From Vespula vulgaris (taxonomy: Eukaryota > Arthropoda > Insecta > Hymenoptera > Vespidae): DNA of 64,000 bases. The first letter of the stretch is position 1; every line of letters starts with the position of its first letter. Of this stretch, positions 25,951-37,548 are shown piece after piece. Below the pieces are notes generated by a model, which worked only from the letters and a program-made list of their open reading frames with translations, was not told the DNA's origin and ran no database searches. The translations under genes were made by a program, and so were the position numbers. Location: assembly GCF_905475345.1 (NCBI RefSeq), contig NC_066587.1:8857070-8921069 (forward strand). The letters run 5' to 3'.

Positions 25951-28384
25951 CTCTCTTTCTCTGTCTTTCTCTGTCTCTTTCTGGGTCCTCACTGGGGAAT
26001 ACTTTTTAATTCGGCGGCTCTCCAATTATCGAACCTTCGAATTATCGCCACACGATCTGGCTTATATTCGCAATATACGATGCTTTTCTCTTAAGCGATC
26101 GTATCTCGTAATTATAAGTGAAGGTTCTTAGGAAAATACGTTGGTAAGTAATGATACGGTCGTCGAGATATTATGAGCGTCTGTCGCGAGTAATTAACCT
26201 CGACCTTGAGAAAATATATGATTTGAAATCTTTAAGTAAAGGATAAAGTTTAGCGGCATGCTAATTATTGGGTGGTACGCTACATATGTACACAGGTGCG
26301 TTGCGAGTTTTCGTAAAAATTCAAAGGACAGCGATTTAATAATGTAAATATAACATTTCTTTCTATATGACAATTTTCGAGTCTTAAAACCTTTAATGCC
26401 CTCTCTCCTGAACGTTTTACTTTTCCATCCAATTATGCAAAGGCGACGTTCCGAGCGATGAATTCGAAGGAAACTGTCAGAAGAAAGGACGAAGTTAAAG
26501 AGGTGTAGTAAAAAAACGAGAGGGAGGAAGAGAAAAAATGAGAGTGTTCTCGCATTTAAACGATTTCGTAATGTAGGTACATGCGCGGTTGGAAATCTTA
26601 ATAATATCTCGTCGCACTTGTTGGCAAGAGGAAGCAAGGATCCATTGTTCTTTACGAATTTCGAGTGAGCATGAGCATTCGTTGAAACCTTCTCGACAGG
26701 ATACTCAATCTTAACGCTAAATTAGCTCCTTGAAGGCGGAAAAAATTGTTCCGAGTTGTAGTTTTTTTTTCTGCCTTTTTATTTAAATTATATCTTCCAG
26801 CGTAGTCCAACGATACTTTTCCCGAATCGTTTTACGAAGAAAGAGAAGAGAAACCGCAAGGGTAAAAGAAAATTGAACGCGAATCGGACGTGTCTGTAAA
26901 ACGGCGAACGTGAGACGGCATTAATGACACGGTGAAGAAGAAGGGAACGCACAATGCACAGTGGTGAAAGTTTTCCTCGCATACGCCAAGACGTATTAAT
27001 GTCACGATCCTCGTGCTTGCTAAATGCATCGTGCGAATTTTAATTCTCTTCCTCCTCTTTCTATCTTCCTTCCCGTGGGATTTTTCAAGAATGGAGTGTT
27101 TCTTAAAGAAAGCCTTTTCTCGTCACGCCCATAGCCTATATTACATTTAACTGACATAATAGATTGAAAAAAAGTACACAGAAGTATGAAAAATGTAATT
27201 TTACTTTATTTTCATAAATACTTGCATATATATATATACAATATATTATCTATCTATATATATACATACATATATAAAATCATAAAAAATTTGTATGCTC
27301 GTAACATATTTAACAATTTCTGATCGATAATCGTACGTATCTAGTTTTACGTGAAATGGGTCAAAATTGTTTATGAACTAATATCTCCAGCAATTACATG
27401 TTCTCTTTACATGACAAGCTCCTTTACGTCCTAAGCGACTCCGTCGGCTTTGATAAAGGTATATGTACATGAAAGCAACATCGTGTACGTGTGTGCTTGA
27501 ATGAGTATTCGTATATAGCGGGCAAAGTGGTTCTCTTCTGTCTCTTTTCCTATTTCTTTCCCGCAGATCGAGGTGACATTCAGCGAGATCTACTCGTTTC
27601 TTGCCCGCTTACGATGCTACGCGTCAACGAACGGCAGTCGAAGGTGATGACTTTATGACCGTGCTCGTTTGACCTGAAATTATATCCTTAGGTTAACCCT
27701 CGCTACTTTAAAGTATACATACTTTCCAATGCAGCGACTTTATCAGATGACTTTCTAGTTGATTGATTGCTCGAATCGATGAGGAGGAACGTTCGTTCGA
27801 TATTTTCTTCGTTACGTCATAATTTCTAGGTCGAATTAAAATATGATGAGATTATATAGAAAACGACGTTCAGTGAGACACTCGATCGCATTGACAAATG
27901 AAATTAAGAAAATTGCGTAGGAAGAAGAGTTAGTAGGAAGAGAAATCATCGATCGTAAACGTGCAAACCGGTCTTGTCTCTTGTGGTTATCTAATTTCTA
28001 ATACGTTTATTCGCATAGGAAGAAACAAGACGATCGGTTATCTAATCTTTAATATTTAATTTTTTTCCCTTCGTCCGCAGGACATAACGACTCGAAAAGG
28101 AGTAAGAATTTTATTGCGGCACGTAGAGCAGCACGGACAACGGATTGTTTCGTCCGAGCGGAAAAAAATAAAATAAAAAAGAGAAGAATAAAGTTTACCA
28201 CCTGTACCGGTATTCGTGTCTTGTATGTACAGTTACGGGAGTTACGTAACAACACTGCTTTAAAACATTGTAGAGAATACGCGTGATAAAGATAACGGTC
28301 CTCGGTGCATGGTGCAAATGACATTACGATCTTCGTTCTGTTATATACTCCGTACGTAACTTATATGTGCACGCACACCCCTAC

Positions 28385-28404
28385 CTATGTACATATGTAC
28401 ATAG
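28385..28404. repeat. 20-bp perfect palindrome, ATGTAC type
   Basis: The 20 bases from 28385 read the same on both strands and are built from ATGTAC/GTACAT units. The surroundings are a run of related TATGTACATA-like words, so slippage of a simple repeat can explain it. Confidence 0.5.
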
Positions 28405-28694
28405 ATATATACGTTGTAGGTATCGGGAGAATGAGCTGCCGGCATTATCGTAAATCATAACCGAGACGATCTTAAATTTTTCGTTCGTCCTCCGACGCAT
28501 ATCAATTTACCGTAGTGCTTCTCCTTCCTCATCCTTCGTTTAGTTTCCTCCTCTGAGATCGATTCGGGAGAAGAGAGTAGATACTAATTCAAATGGTTGA
28601 CTAAATCGAATGGTTTCTTTCGCTTACTCCGCCGGATGTCACCGGAAACCGCAGGATTTCACGTAAATCACAGATGTCGAGTGCGGCACGATCC

Positions 28695-28721
28695 GAGAGA
28701 GAGGGAGAGAGAGAGAGAGAG
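28695..28721. repeat. (GA)n microsatellite
   Basis: A short GA run with one GGG interruption. Confidence 0.85.
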
Positions 28722-30959
28722 CGAGATTCATTCGACATCGATTCGCTTCATCTCCAGAGAAGACGAGCGAGCGAATGAGCAAAAGGGAGGAGACCCGAAT
28801 TCTGGAGAGTATCATTAAATCGAATGCAATGTGATTCTCCTCCTTCTCCTCTTCTTTTTTCTTTCCAAGAAAGTACGGTTGTATTGAATAACATCGTAAT
28901 TCGTGCAAACGAATAATCTTGCGACCGAATTAAATTGGGTTACCTTTGATCATTACCGCTCGTCGTTATTTCGTCCTTAGAAGTTTGATTCATATTCATC
29001 AATTTCTGCATCAATTTCTTCTAAAGAAAACATATATCATGTGTTAATCTTTAACTCGAGGGAAAAATAATTAATGATAAAGAAATTAGTTACGTTGTAT
29101 TTGTCGTCTCGTTTTGATTTTATTTTTCTACTTTTGTGTATTTCATATTATTTCGGTTTTACTTTTTCTTCCTCTTATTTTGTTCCCAAAAGTAATTTTC
29201 GTCGTTTCTCATTCTCTTTTCTGCCAAAGGAGCCCTAGGGATAAAATTTAACATCGATCTTTCATGAATTCCTGCTTTCATGCAGAAGCTATTAAACTCA
29301 ACGGCTTTGTGAGAGCGAACGCCTTCTCGTATGCTAATGTACGGAACTTATAATTGCTAATTTTTTAGCCTTTTATATGCATACTCCCTTTCCTCTTTCT
29401 CTTTTGCCTGTTCTTTTTTCACAGTATATTACTGCTTCTCTGCTATCGAATCTTTCATCTGGACGTTTACACGCGTCCATGCGTTAATAGAAAAAATGAC
29501 GACTCAACTTGTCCGTATTAATTTAGTGAACTACAGTGGGTATACTCGATAAAAGGTGGAAAAGAAAAATGAAGGATCGCCCATTTCGACAAAATTAATT
29601 TTGCGAGATGTATCGTTCGTGTGCATAAAGAGGGTCGTTGCATCACGAAGAAACAGAAAGAAAAGACAGAAAGAAAAAGAAAGAGAAAGAGACTATGCGC
29701 ACGGAATAGCAAACACTCGATTTACTAATATGCTTTTAAGCGATATATCTCGACGCGTAGATCGTCTCTTGCATATAAAGCGATCTCATTTCGTTTACGA
29801 CATTTCTCCATCCTATCTACCGCAGATTTTCCCTTCGTAGATATATTCGCTATGCCCGTTTTTACTTACGTTCGAATTACGTAAGAAGACATTCGAAAGA
29901 ATATTTATATTCCATTATAACCATGGAGCGAAAATATTGCGATATTTGTTATTTGCACCGATGAGCTTTTGATAAACAAGTATTTTCGTTAAAGTAAGAA
30001 AAAATGATAAAGGATATTGATTGTCGTATTGTAATAATTTTTATCTTCTACCACGAACTTCGATATTTTCAGGAAGACCATTTAAAATAAAATAATGTTC
30101 AACTAGCGCAGCGACGAACGACGAACAATGAGTATATGTGTTTTCGATTTTACGCTTGGAATAAAGAACATCAAAATACGATTTGCGACCGACTCATCGC
30201 AATGTAATCGTGATAATTGCAAGCAAGTAATTAGGTAATTATACCTGCAACATAGACGCTCTTTTCTTTTCTTTATCTCCTTTGCCATTGAGAGATGTTA
30301 TCAAGTGCTTTCGAATCGCTCGAAACAAAGATCTTAAGTAGATTGAAAAAAATAAAAAGAAATTCTTAAAAATGCCAACATAGTCAGTAGAATTAAAGAA
30401 TGTAATAAAAAAAATAAGTGCAAAGTAATTAAGACTAATACCTATTTATTCTAATTAGGTACATATACCCGCTGGATCATCTTCCTCGAAAATGAATCAC
30501 TCAACAAAAAAGTTTCCACTTAATCCTCGTAGAAGAGACTTTCCATAGAATCCGATCGTTATCTATCAGCCACGTGATATTACGTTGGCACTTTTATTCC
30601 GAGAAGAACCAGGGCGAAAGCTGCCGGGACTTATTTCAACGTGTATATACATATATGTATGTACGAATTTCACCCATTAAAGTGAAATTTTATACGTTTA
30701 TACCGGGATAATTGATAAGGTTCGTGATCATCCGCAGGGAACTTTCGGAATGCGATCAAGGAAAAAAGAGAGGATATTGGAAATAAAAAGCAAACGAGAG
30801 GATGCAAATAAAAAGTCGTTTATATGCAGTAATTAAGTACGAGACTGCGGTTATAAACTTTCGGCAGCAGATATGGCCCAGCAACTTTTAATCAACTCCA
30901 ATGGTTAAAGAGAAAATATATGTGATAACGGGTAAGGAAAAAGAGAGAAATAAAGTAAG

Positions 30960-31110
30960 GGATTAGCACAGCTTTCCTCGTCACCCAAGGGGTACTGTGC
31001 CCGAACGCGTCCCCATTCTTTTACATGGCGGGATCCCCAGGAGGCCTACACCATGCCACACGTGCCACACCACGAAGTACGTGATAGTAACGGCCTCGTG
31101 TGGAGAACCA
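30960..31110. promoter_or_regulatory. GC-rich island with CACGTG
   Basis: About 150 bp of GC-rich, complex sequence in AT-rich spacer, with CACGTG at 31059-31064 flanked by CCACA words. It contains a 61-codon minus-strand frame without recognisable similarity. Confidence 0.2.
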
Positions 31111-32274
31111 TAAGCGAAAAAGAAAATATAGGGGTGGAGTGATGCGAAAACAGAAGTGTTTTTCATATCCGTATATATAGAGCACTTTCTTTTCTTATTC
31201 TCGAACTTTTAAAATACATATTTCATATATATATAGACACGTCTGTATTTAATAATTCTGATAGGTATATACATATATATATAATTTGGAATACAAGAAA
31301 TATTTATAAATAAAAATTACGTATGTTTATATGTCTGCATATACGGATAGTATACAAATCGTCAACGTATGCAAGGAGTCTATAAAATCTCGTAAGAAGT
31401 TCATCTTTCTGATCAAATTCCTTCGTTAGCGTGCGGACGATATCGATGTGCTGCGAGTTTGTTTGCACGTGAATGTTTAATCAATAGGAGAGTTTGTCAC
31501 GATAAAAATATAGATTCTTTCGTGTTAGAAGATACGCAATCGATAGCTTTTGATTCACATCGAGATCGGCCGCGGTAATCGGATTTCAGACGCCGGATGA
31601 AGATTATCATCCTCGCACCTTATTTTTTTCCTTTTTAAATTATTATTACTTATACTACGAATCTTACGATAGACATGAATGATTGTGTTTACCTCTGCGA
31701 TGATAAAGAACAAATTTGAGAGCTTTTTAAAAAACGACACGAACCAACAGAGAAAGAAGCAAAGTTACTTTGTATTATAGGCCGAAATGTAGCTTAATGG
31801 TTAAATTCTCGGACGCGACGAGCTCTCTCTCGGCTACACCGCACACCGTTCACTGGAACAAAAGAGAGGGTAACTCGCGTTACGGGAGGCAGGATCTTTT
31901 ATACCCTGGAAATTATTGATTTTCCTCTTTACGACCTGCTCGGTACCACGTGCGCAGGTCCTTTCAATACGGCGCACGAGCAAGACTTGTATGTAACGTA
32001 CAGTGCTAATCGTGAAAAACATACGGAGGGATCTCGCTTTAAATCAAAAAAGCTTTTTCCTCTATTTTCTTCTTACGATATTTATCCTATGTCTTACATA
32101 TATAGTTAAAATTGTCACATAGCGCATCGACTATTCTCATATTTATCAAAAGCGTGAAACGTCTAACGTTATCACACAATTGAGCACATTAGCAATATTC
32201 GTATGAATTTATATGGTTAATAACTATAAATCAGGTTAAAGAGAAATCTTCAAAAGAAAAATAGTAGGTAATCC
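31111..32274. other. Gene-free AT-rich spacer
   Basis: Contains TATATA-type runs near 31220-31290. At 31790-31800 there is a tRNA A-box-like word, TAGCTTAATGG, with no matching B box. No exon was recognised. Confidence 0.55.
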
Positions 32275-32425
32275 TTCTTCGCGGTATTAATGGTCGCCAC
32301 TGTACGAACGGCAGTGCGTATGGCAACACGAGTGTCTCTATGCCTGTCGTAAAGGCGAGCTTAACGGCAAAAATATGTACCAGCGACCGTGTATTACGGT
32401 AAATGGTGCCTTTTAACGGAGTATA
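32275..32425. promoter_or_regulatory. Candidate regulatory island upstream of SBP2
   Basis: GC-elevated block about 1 kb before the SBP2 start, surrounded by very AT-rich DNA. It has the words GTCGCCACTGTACG and GGCAACACGAG. It may belong to SBP2 or to a neighbour. Confidence 0.2.
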
Positions 32426-32699
32426 CTACTTTGGTAACATAAGAAAAGAAAGTACACATATGTATGTTTTAGTATTAATGGACATAAGAAGAAGGACCAC
32501 TATGATTTCTTTTTTATGAGTCTATAGAATTCGGAAAGATTATTTTTTCCTTTATATGATCGATCGGTTCTCTTAGTGTTTGTTGTAGTATCATAGTATT
32601 TCAATATTTTAAGAGAGCGAAGAGAAGGACGTTTAAGGAAATTGATTGTCGCTTGAGAAAAGAAAGAAAATGTGGCGCTTTTCTTACAAGTTTAATTAT

Positions 32700-33417
32700 A
32701 ATTGTGACTTACTACAAAGATTTAATGATTAACATTGTATAATTTGTTTTTTATCTGCTATATCCCTTCTAACCACGAATATAAACAAATAATATTATTA
32801 TACTATTTTCATATATTTTAACGTGTCAATAATATATTTTCTCATACGCCTATATAATTGTTTTAAATCGTATTATTTTAATTGTTTTGCACAATTTAAT
32901 ATAGAATTAAAACAGCTTATACTTAGGAATTAGAAGTGCTGTTAATCAAGATCGTATAGTATCAGAATTTGTAATTAAATTTAATAGTGATTTTAATTAC
33001 GTTTTATAAAAAGTACAAGATCACGTGATAACAAGCGCGGCAAGTGTTAGTTTCAATTTATGGCGTTAATAGCGTTACAATCTTTCTTTGATCCTACATC
33101 GATAATACAGATTCCGACACAAAAATTATAAAAAGAAATGCTCAGTTGATAATGAATACTGTAACACAGTGTGTCTAGTTAATTTAAAATCTATGACGTA
33201 TTTCGTTCGTGTCTTTATTTATACGTGGTGGTCTTTATGAGTATAAACACAAGCATTGAATGAAGGATGAAACAGATTTTGTAAAAATTAATAGTTTTTT
33301 CGAATATCAAACGTTACCAATACAATACAAGTATTGAACTTCAGTTAAAGAAGTGCTGAGTGAATACATTATAAAGATATTTTGGGTTTAGTAGTTTGAT
33401 AAAAGATATTGAACAAT
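32700..33417 (+). promoter_or_regulatory. SBP2 upstream region (5'UTR and promoter, limits unknown)
   Basis: The sequence is strongly AT-rich with several in-frame and out-of-frame ATGs. No TATA box at a convincing distance from an initiator was found. It presumably holds the transcription start of SBP2, but no position can be fixed. A housekeeping-type dispersed start would be consistent with the lack of motifs. Confidence 0.3.
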
Positions 33418-33458
33418 ATGGACCAATCTTACAATGCATGCTCTTCTTGGTTATGTCG
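33418..33458 (+). other. SBP2: SBP2 coding exon 1 (too short to show as an open frame)
   Basis: This exon codes for 13 residues (MDQSYNACSSWLC) plus two bases of an Arg codon. The donor is CG|gtaaat at 33459. Splicing to the acceptor ending at 33627 completes the Arg codon and continues in the frame of exon 2 (SQTESKSQTD). The phase match, the in-frame upstream stop and the favourable ATG context support it. A longer 5' leader or an upstream non-coding exon is possible, because the sequence before the ATG is AT-rich without a clear core promoter. Confidence 0.75.
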
Positions 33459-35738
33459 GTAAATACAGTAATGTCAAGATATATACATGTCGATTAGTTT
33501 ATAAAATGTAATTACAAAGATAAATTTTTGATTTAATAATTTATAATTTAATGTTAAAGGTGACATTTATCAGGTTTATTTACTTTCTACTTCATCATAG
33601 AATAATTGTACTTATATTTTATATTAGATCGCAGACAGAGAGTAAATCGCAAACAGATTTGACATGGCCTCAGCTTAACTCTCAAAATCAAATAAAACAT
33701 ACTGCACAGAAAAATGAACAATATTGCAGGTATCGTAGTGATGCAAGTATATCAACAGAGATGTTTACTCAAGTAAGTTTAAATGAGTCAGAATATCCTG
33801 AACTTGGTCAGAAAAACATAAAGGTTAAGAGTATACCAGGTATTTTTGTTTCTCATCATGAATCTGTTATCACAGAAACTGTGATACCCTATGTTACAAA
33901 AAAAGCAAAACATCAAAAATTATTAGGATCGTATAAGCATAAAAGATCGGAGAAGTTATTTCTTGACTTAAGTAAAGCTTTGGAAGTAAGTATGAATATT
34001 TGGTTGATATCATATAATTCTTGATTGATTAAAAATATTAATTCTTAATGGAATTTAATTTTTAGAATGCAGAATGTTTCATAAGTAGGAATAGAAAAAA
34101 ATCTGGGAAACTAAAGTTTGACATTTACAAAATAAGTGCAAGTCGAAGCAATGCGAATACATTAAATGAAAAGGGTTTTCAAATAAGAAAGAATAAATTG
34201 TACAATATAAAATTTAAAAAACCATCAAAATTAAAAAGAACAATTACACTAGAACGTTTGAATAATATGAAAATAAAATATGAAGATGACATCAACATCA
34301 GAAAGATAAAAGAAAACGTTATAAATGTGAATAGTATTAATTTTAATAACTTAAAGATTAAATCAGATCCGGAAGTGGATATAGATTATGTAAAACTTAT
34401 GTCAACATTGACAGTTTATGATCGAGATTACAGAAATACTATAGTGGAGAATATTTCTGAAGATTCTGTACAATTTCGGCCGGATTTAACTCAGAAATTA
34501 GACGAGTTAAAGATTTCGAATGTGAAAGATAAGAATATTTCCACTGCTCCTTATAGAAATGCGTATGACAGTACTAATGATTTAAACATTTTGCAACGTA
34601 ATTTGTCTCTTACCGATGAGGATAATGTAGATATTAAGCCAAATATTAATAATTTGTTAGACGTAAAATATTCCAAAAATTTTAGAGAGTAAGTACTATT
34701 ACTTTTTCTCGTGGTATGAATACTTGTAACGTATTTGAAAATTTACAAGGAAAAAAGGATGAAATTATCGAAGATATTGTAAAGTTTAATTTATTTTTGT
34801 CAATCTCTGTAGTATAGATCATGCATATATGTATATATTAATGTGTGTACTGCAAATGTATATCCATAATATAGATAACGAAACATATTGTTTGCATAAA
34901 CTATTATATTCTATAAATAATATATGCTTTGTGTGAAACTCGTTCAGAATATATTATTTGTAAACGATCATGCGTGATATTATAATGACAATATGCGGTT
35001 ATATGTTATAGAATAAATTAAATCGATATGTGTTCTGACAATTCAATTACATTACAGATATTGTAATAATTTAATAACTTCCTCTCTTAACGAATCCCTG
35101 GAAAAGTTTTTGTCTGAAATTCGAAGGCTTCAAACAAAACTTTACAACAGAGATCAAAATAAGGGCAAGTATAAACGTCGTTATTACTCGGGTTTAAAGG
35201 AGGTTCAAAAACACATTCTGTTAAAAAAAGTGCAATTTGTCGTGATAGCACCGGATATTGAAAAGATTCTATCTCCAGGTAAAGTATGACGATTGAATTA
35301 TCGATCGTCTAGTTATAATCATCGAATCTTCTGTTATTCTAGGTGGTTTGGACGAAGAGATTGACAAATTATTGGAAAACTGCAGAACGCACGAGACAGC
35401 TTTTTGCTTTGGTCTCCGTAGGCGGAAGCTTGGATATTATGCACATGGTAATGGACTCGTAAGCTGTATAGGCATATCTAATTACGCTAATGCCGAGGTA
35501 AGCGATCAAGTCTGATACCTTGCAAGGTATTTCGCTTTTATGGTATACTAATACGGATCATTCTTGGTAGCAATTCTTTTGGAACGTTCTCGTCGAGGTA
35601 GTAATTGCGCGGAACATGTTTGAAGAATTGCGAGGAAGATCGAAGAGAATAATCGACATATCGAAGATAACTCAGGAAAGTGGTCTTTTAGCGGAGAACA
35701 TTGGAGTTTTGCTCAAGAGTTTAGCGTCAATTAATTAA
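33418..35738 (+). CDS. SBP2: SECIS-binding protein 2 homologue (SBP2/SECISBP2L family), six exons
   Basis: Exons are 33418-33458, 33628-33985, 34066-34688, 35058-35278, 35343-35497 and 35571-35738. All introns are GT-AG (169, 80, 369, 64 and 73 nt; phases 2, 0, 2, 1, 0), and the spliced frame is 521 codons plus TAA. The ATG has A at -3, G at +4 and an in-frame TAA five codons upstream. The N-terminal two-thirds is Lys/Asn/Asp-rich and probably disordered. A YPEL motif lies at 70-73, an LDLSKALE segment at 126-133 and a basic KKPSKLKRTITLERL segment at 184-198, the last a possible relic of the SECIS interaction region. From FREYC (339-343) the sequence follows the SBP2 core: L7Ae fold about 378-470 with GLKEVQKH (386-393), VVIAPDIEKI (402-411), GGLDEE (415-420) and RRRKLG (440-445). 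In other animals SBP2 binds the SECIS kink-turn in selenoprotein mRNA 3'UTRs, and ribosomes, to recode UGA. The protein is shorter than vertebrate SBP2 (over 800 residues). The family call is firm; the role in this organism is open. Confidence 0.93.
35058..35738 (+). other. SBP2: SBP2 exons 4-6: L7Ae RNA-binding domain and C-terminal helix region
   Basis: These three short exons, separated by introns of 64 and 73 nt, encode residues 341-521. They carry the part best conserved in the family: EYCN at the start, a helical segment with EKFLSEIRRLQ, a basic run KYKRRYY, the kink-turn contact helix around G386/E389/K392, the GGLD turn, and the distal loop with RRRKLG. The last 55 residues (QFFWNVLVEVVIARN onward) match the expected amphipathic extension after the L7Ae fold and end in ASIN-stop. 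In known homologues the last conserved residue of the distal loop is usually Arg; here it is Tyr446. Confidence 0.9.
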
Positions 35739-36175
35739 AGCAGGAACCTTTGAAAATTCTCGTACAACGAAAATCAGAGAAACAAATATTAAATTTGCAT
35801 CTGCTTAATTCTAGTAATTCTCAGAATGGAGAAGTACTCATAAGGTAAAACAGTTCGGTTGCAAACTGCATCTGCGTAACCTTGAGGCAATGAACATCTA
35901 GGGCATGTCCCGATTCAACTCAAGTATGAAAAAGAGGATGTTGGATTTGATAAATGAAGTTTGCAACTGTACCAGTAGACGTGGGATTACTTGAAGCTAT
36001 TTTTTATACATATCGATAATAAATTCATAGCGACGAAGATGTATAAAGTCTTGCCACCTTAACATTTATCAGCTAGAGGATACGTAGCCATGTAATATCT
36101 TTGGATTGAAGCCGTGCTTCGAAATCTCTTAAAACTCTTTAATCTTTAATAAAAATAGATTCTTGTAATACTTCG
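35739..36175 (+). promoter_or_regulatory. SBP2: SBP2 3'UTR with two polyadenylation signals
   Basis: AATAAA occurs at 36018-36023 and again at 36148-36153, each in AT-rich sequence downstream of the SBP2 stop. The likely transcript ends are about 15-25 nt after either signal, giving a 3'UTR of roughly 300 or 430 nt. Which one is used cannot be told from sequence. Confidence 0.5.
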
Positions 36176-37169
36176 ATATAATTTAACATTCCGACGGTTT
36201 TTGTCAAGTAAAAAAACTACAGGTTTCAGCTTTATAAAAAAAAATTGCTGTATTTGTACTTTTTTATATTTCTTGACACTTAAATTAGACGTATTTTATA
36301 CTTTTTAAAAGGAATATAGCTTTTTATATATTTTAAATGCATCGCTTTCTAGAAACTTACGCGATGCGAGTTTTTTCTTTAAAGTGATATTTTAGAAAGA
36401 GTTTTTATGAGATTAGGGCAATTAAGACGAATATCATCCGATTGTTTTGTTCAAGTTGAAAGAATATCGAAGACGTTATTCGAGTATTTTCAGTCTTTCG
36501 AAATTTCGCTTCTACAAAACTTGATGTGTCGCAAAGGGGGGATCTTAAGAATTCGAAAGGTACGGTAAACGTAGCGACGGATTCGAACCAAACGAGATCT
36601 CAGTATATTTTATTTCATTATTGATGTCGAATCGATAGGCTAAATGAAAAAACAAGCACAAAAAATGTATTTATACTTTCACAGTTTATATATATAGATC
36701 TATAGAGATCTACGAAAAAATTATCAAAGGATTAATGGAATTGCATATTATTGAATACTTACGTATCTTCGATACCGATAGGTATACTCGGAATATACAG
36801 ATTCGATCTTTCTTTTCAGTTCCTTGAATCGAATAACATGATCGCAATGCTTGATAAGATCCTAATTTTCAACGGCGACGGAACAAAGAATAACCTTCAA
36901 AATTAAGAGAAGGATACGTATTAGATCGGACCCATTGCTACTACGAAACACATACGAAGAAAGCTGTACCAACATATACGCGTGCATGCAGGTTGTATCA
37001 TTGGGATGCAGCAACGATGGAAAGAGAGAGGAGAGAAGAAAACGAAGAAGGCGAGGCTCGAGTGGAAGCTGGAACGGAGCCTTCGTTCTGGCTGGAAAGG
37101 AGAGGCAAACGTTGGGACCAATGAGGGACTAGAGAGGTCAGAGGAGGGTCCCAAGCGGGACCGTGAGCT
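36176..37169. other. Intergenic DNA between SBP2 and the candidate downstream promoter
   Basis: AT-rich at first, becoming purine-rich and GC-richer from about 37000. The 124-codon frame at 36982-37356 crosses the candidate promoter and is compositional. Confidence 0.5.
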
Positions 37170-37266
37170 CTCTGTACGCTTATACGTGTGTGCGTCTGTT
37201 GATGCAAGTGCGGTGACTGTACGACCGGTGCTAACTTGCGGAGTCAGTCAGTCAGTCAGTCAGTCG
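37170..37266 (+). promoter_or_regulatory. Candidate promoter with tandem initiator-like AGTC repeat
   Basis: Six perfect copies of AGTC run from 37242 to 37265, producing overlapping TCAGT words, the arthropod initiator consensus. The block is GC-rich compared with the AT-rich sequence on both sides and is followed by GGCTCGGCACCGGCC. No TATA box lies 30 bp upstream. Together with the ATG-free leader and splice donor that follow, this looks like a plus-strand transcription start. It is inferred from sequence only. Confidence 0.4.
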
Positions 37267-37548
37267 GCTCGGCACCGGCCGCGACGCACGATCGACAGAA
37301 CGTATACGCGTATTTCCTTCTTATTTGCTTTGTTTTCTTTTTTTTCTAGCTCATAATATCTTTTTTTATTCGCACAGTCGTCTTTTGTACCCTTTATCTT
37401 CGTTTTTCCTGCCGACATTTATCTCATTGAGTGCAATCTCATTCTTTTCTGCTTTTTATTGAATTTATCGAGAGTGACCTTGCAAAGGAAATTATTGAGA
37501 CTTTGGGAACTTAGTACCTGCTGTGGTGTTTCTTTGAATTCGGTGAAG
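37250..37548 (+). other. Candidate non-coding first exon of a plus-strand gene
   Basis: From 37205 to 37555 there is no ATG on the plus strand (351 bp; about five would be expected by chance). The stretch ends at 37548 in AAG|gtaaaa, a good splice donor, and the first ATG comes just inside the putative intron. Absence of upstream ATGs plus a donor is what a 5'UTR exon looks like. No partner coding exon was found in the remaining 26 kb, so the first intron would have to be long, as is common for developmental and neuronal genes in insects. Alternative: a chance ATG-poor pyrimidine-rich stretch. Confidence 0.4.

Larger units (their letters stand above)
25951..30959. other. Gene-free spacer
   Basis: Mixed AT-rich sequence with TATATACATA-like simple runs at 27220-27280. 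The longest frame is 147 codons on the minus strand (26194-26637), basic and aromatic with no domain. Nothing else is supportable. Confidence 0.55.

Noticed and set aside
26194..26637. 147-codon minus-strand open frame
   Set aside because: Basic and aromatic composition, no recognisable domain, no supporting signals.
33551..34024. Open frame starting with MLKVTFIRF
   Set aside because: Its first 25 codons are intron 1 of SBP2 and its last 13 are intron 2. Only the middle part is coding.
36982..37356. 124-codon frame across the candidate promoter
   Set aside because: It runs through the AGTC repeat (a Ser-Gln-Ser-Val pattern) and a GC-rich patch; the ATG-free leader on the same strand argues against translation here.
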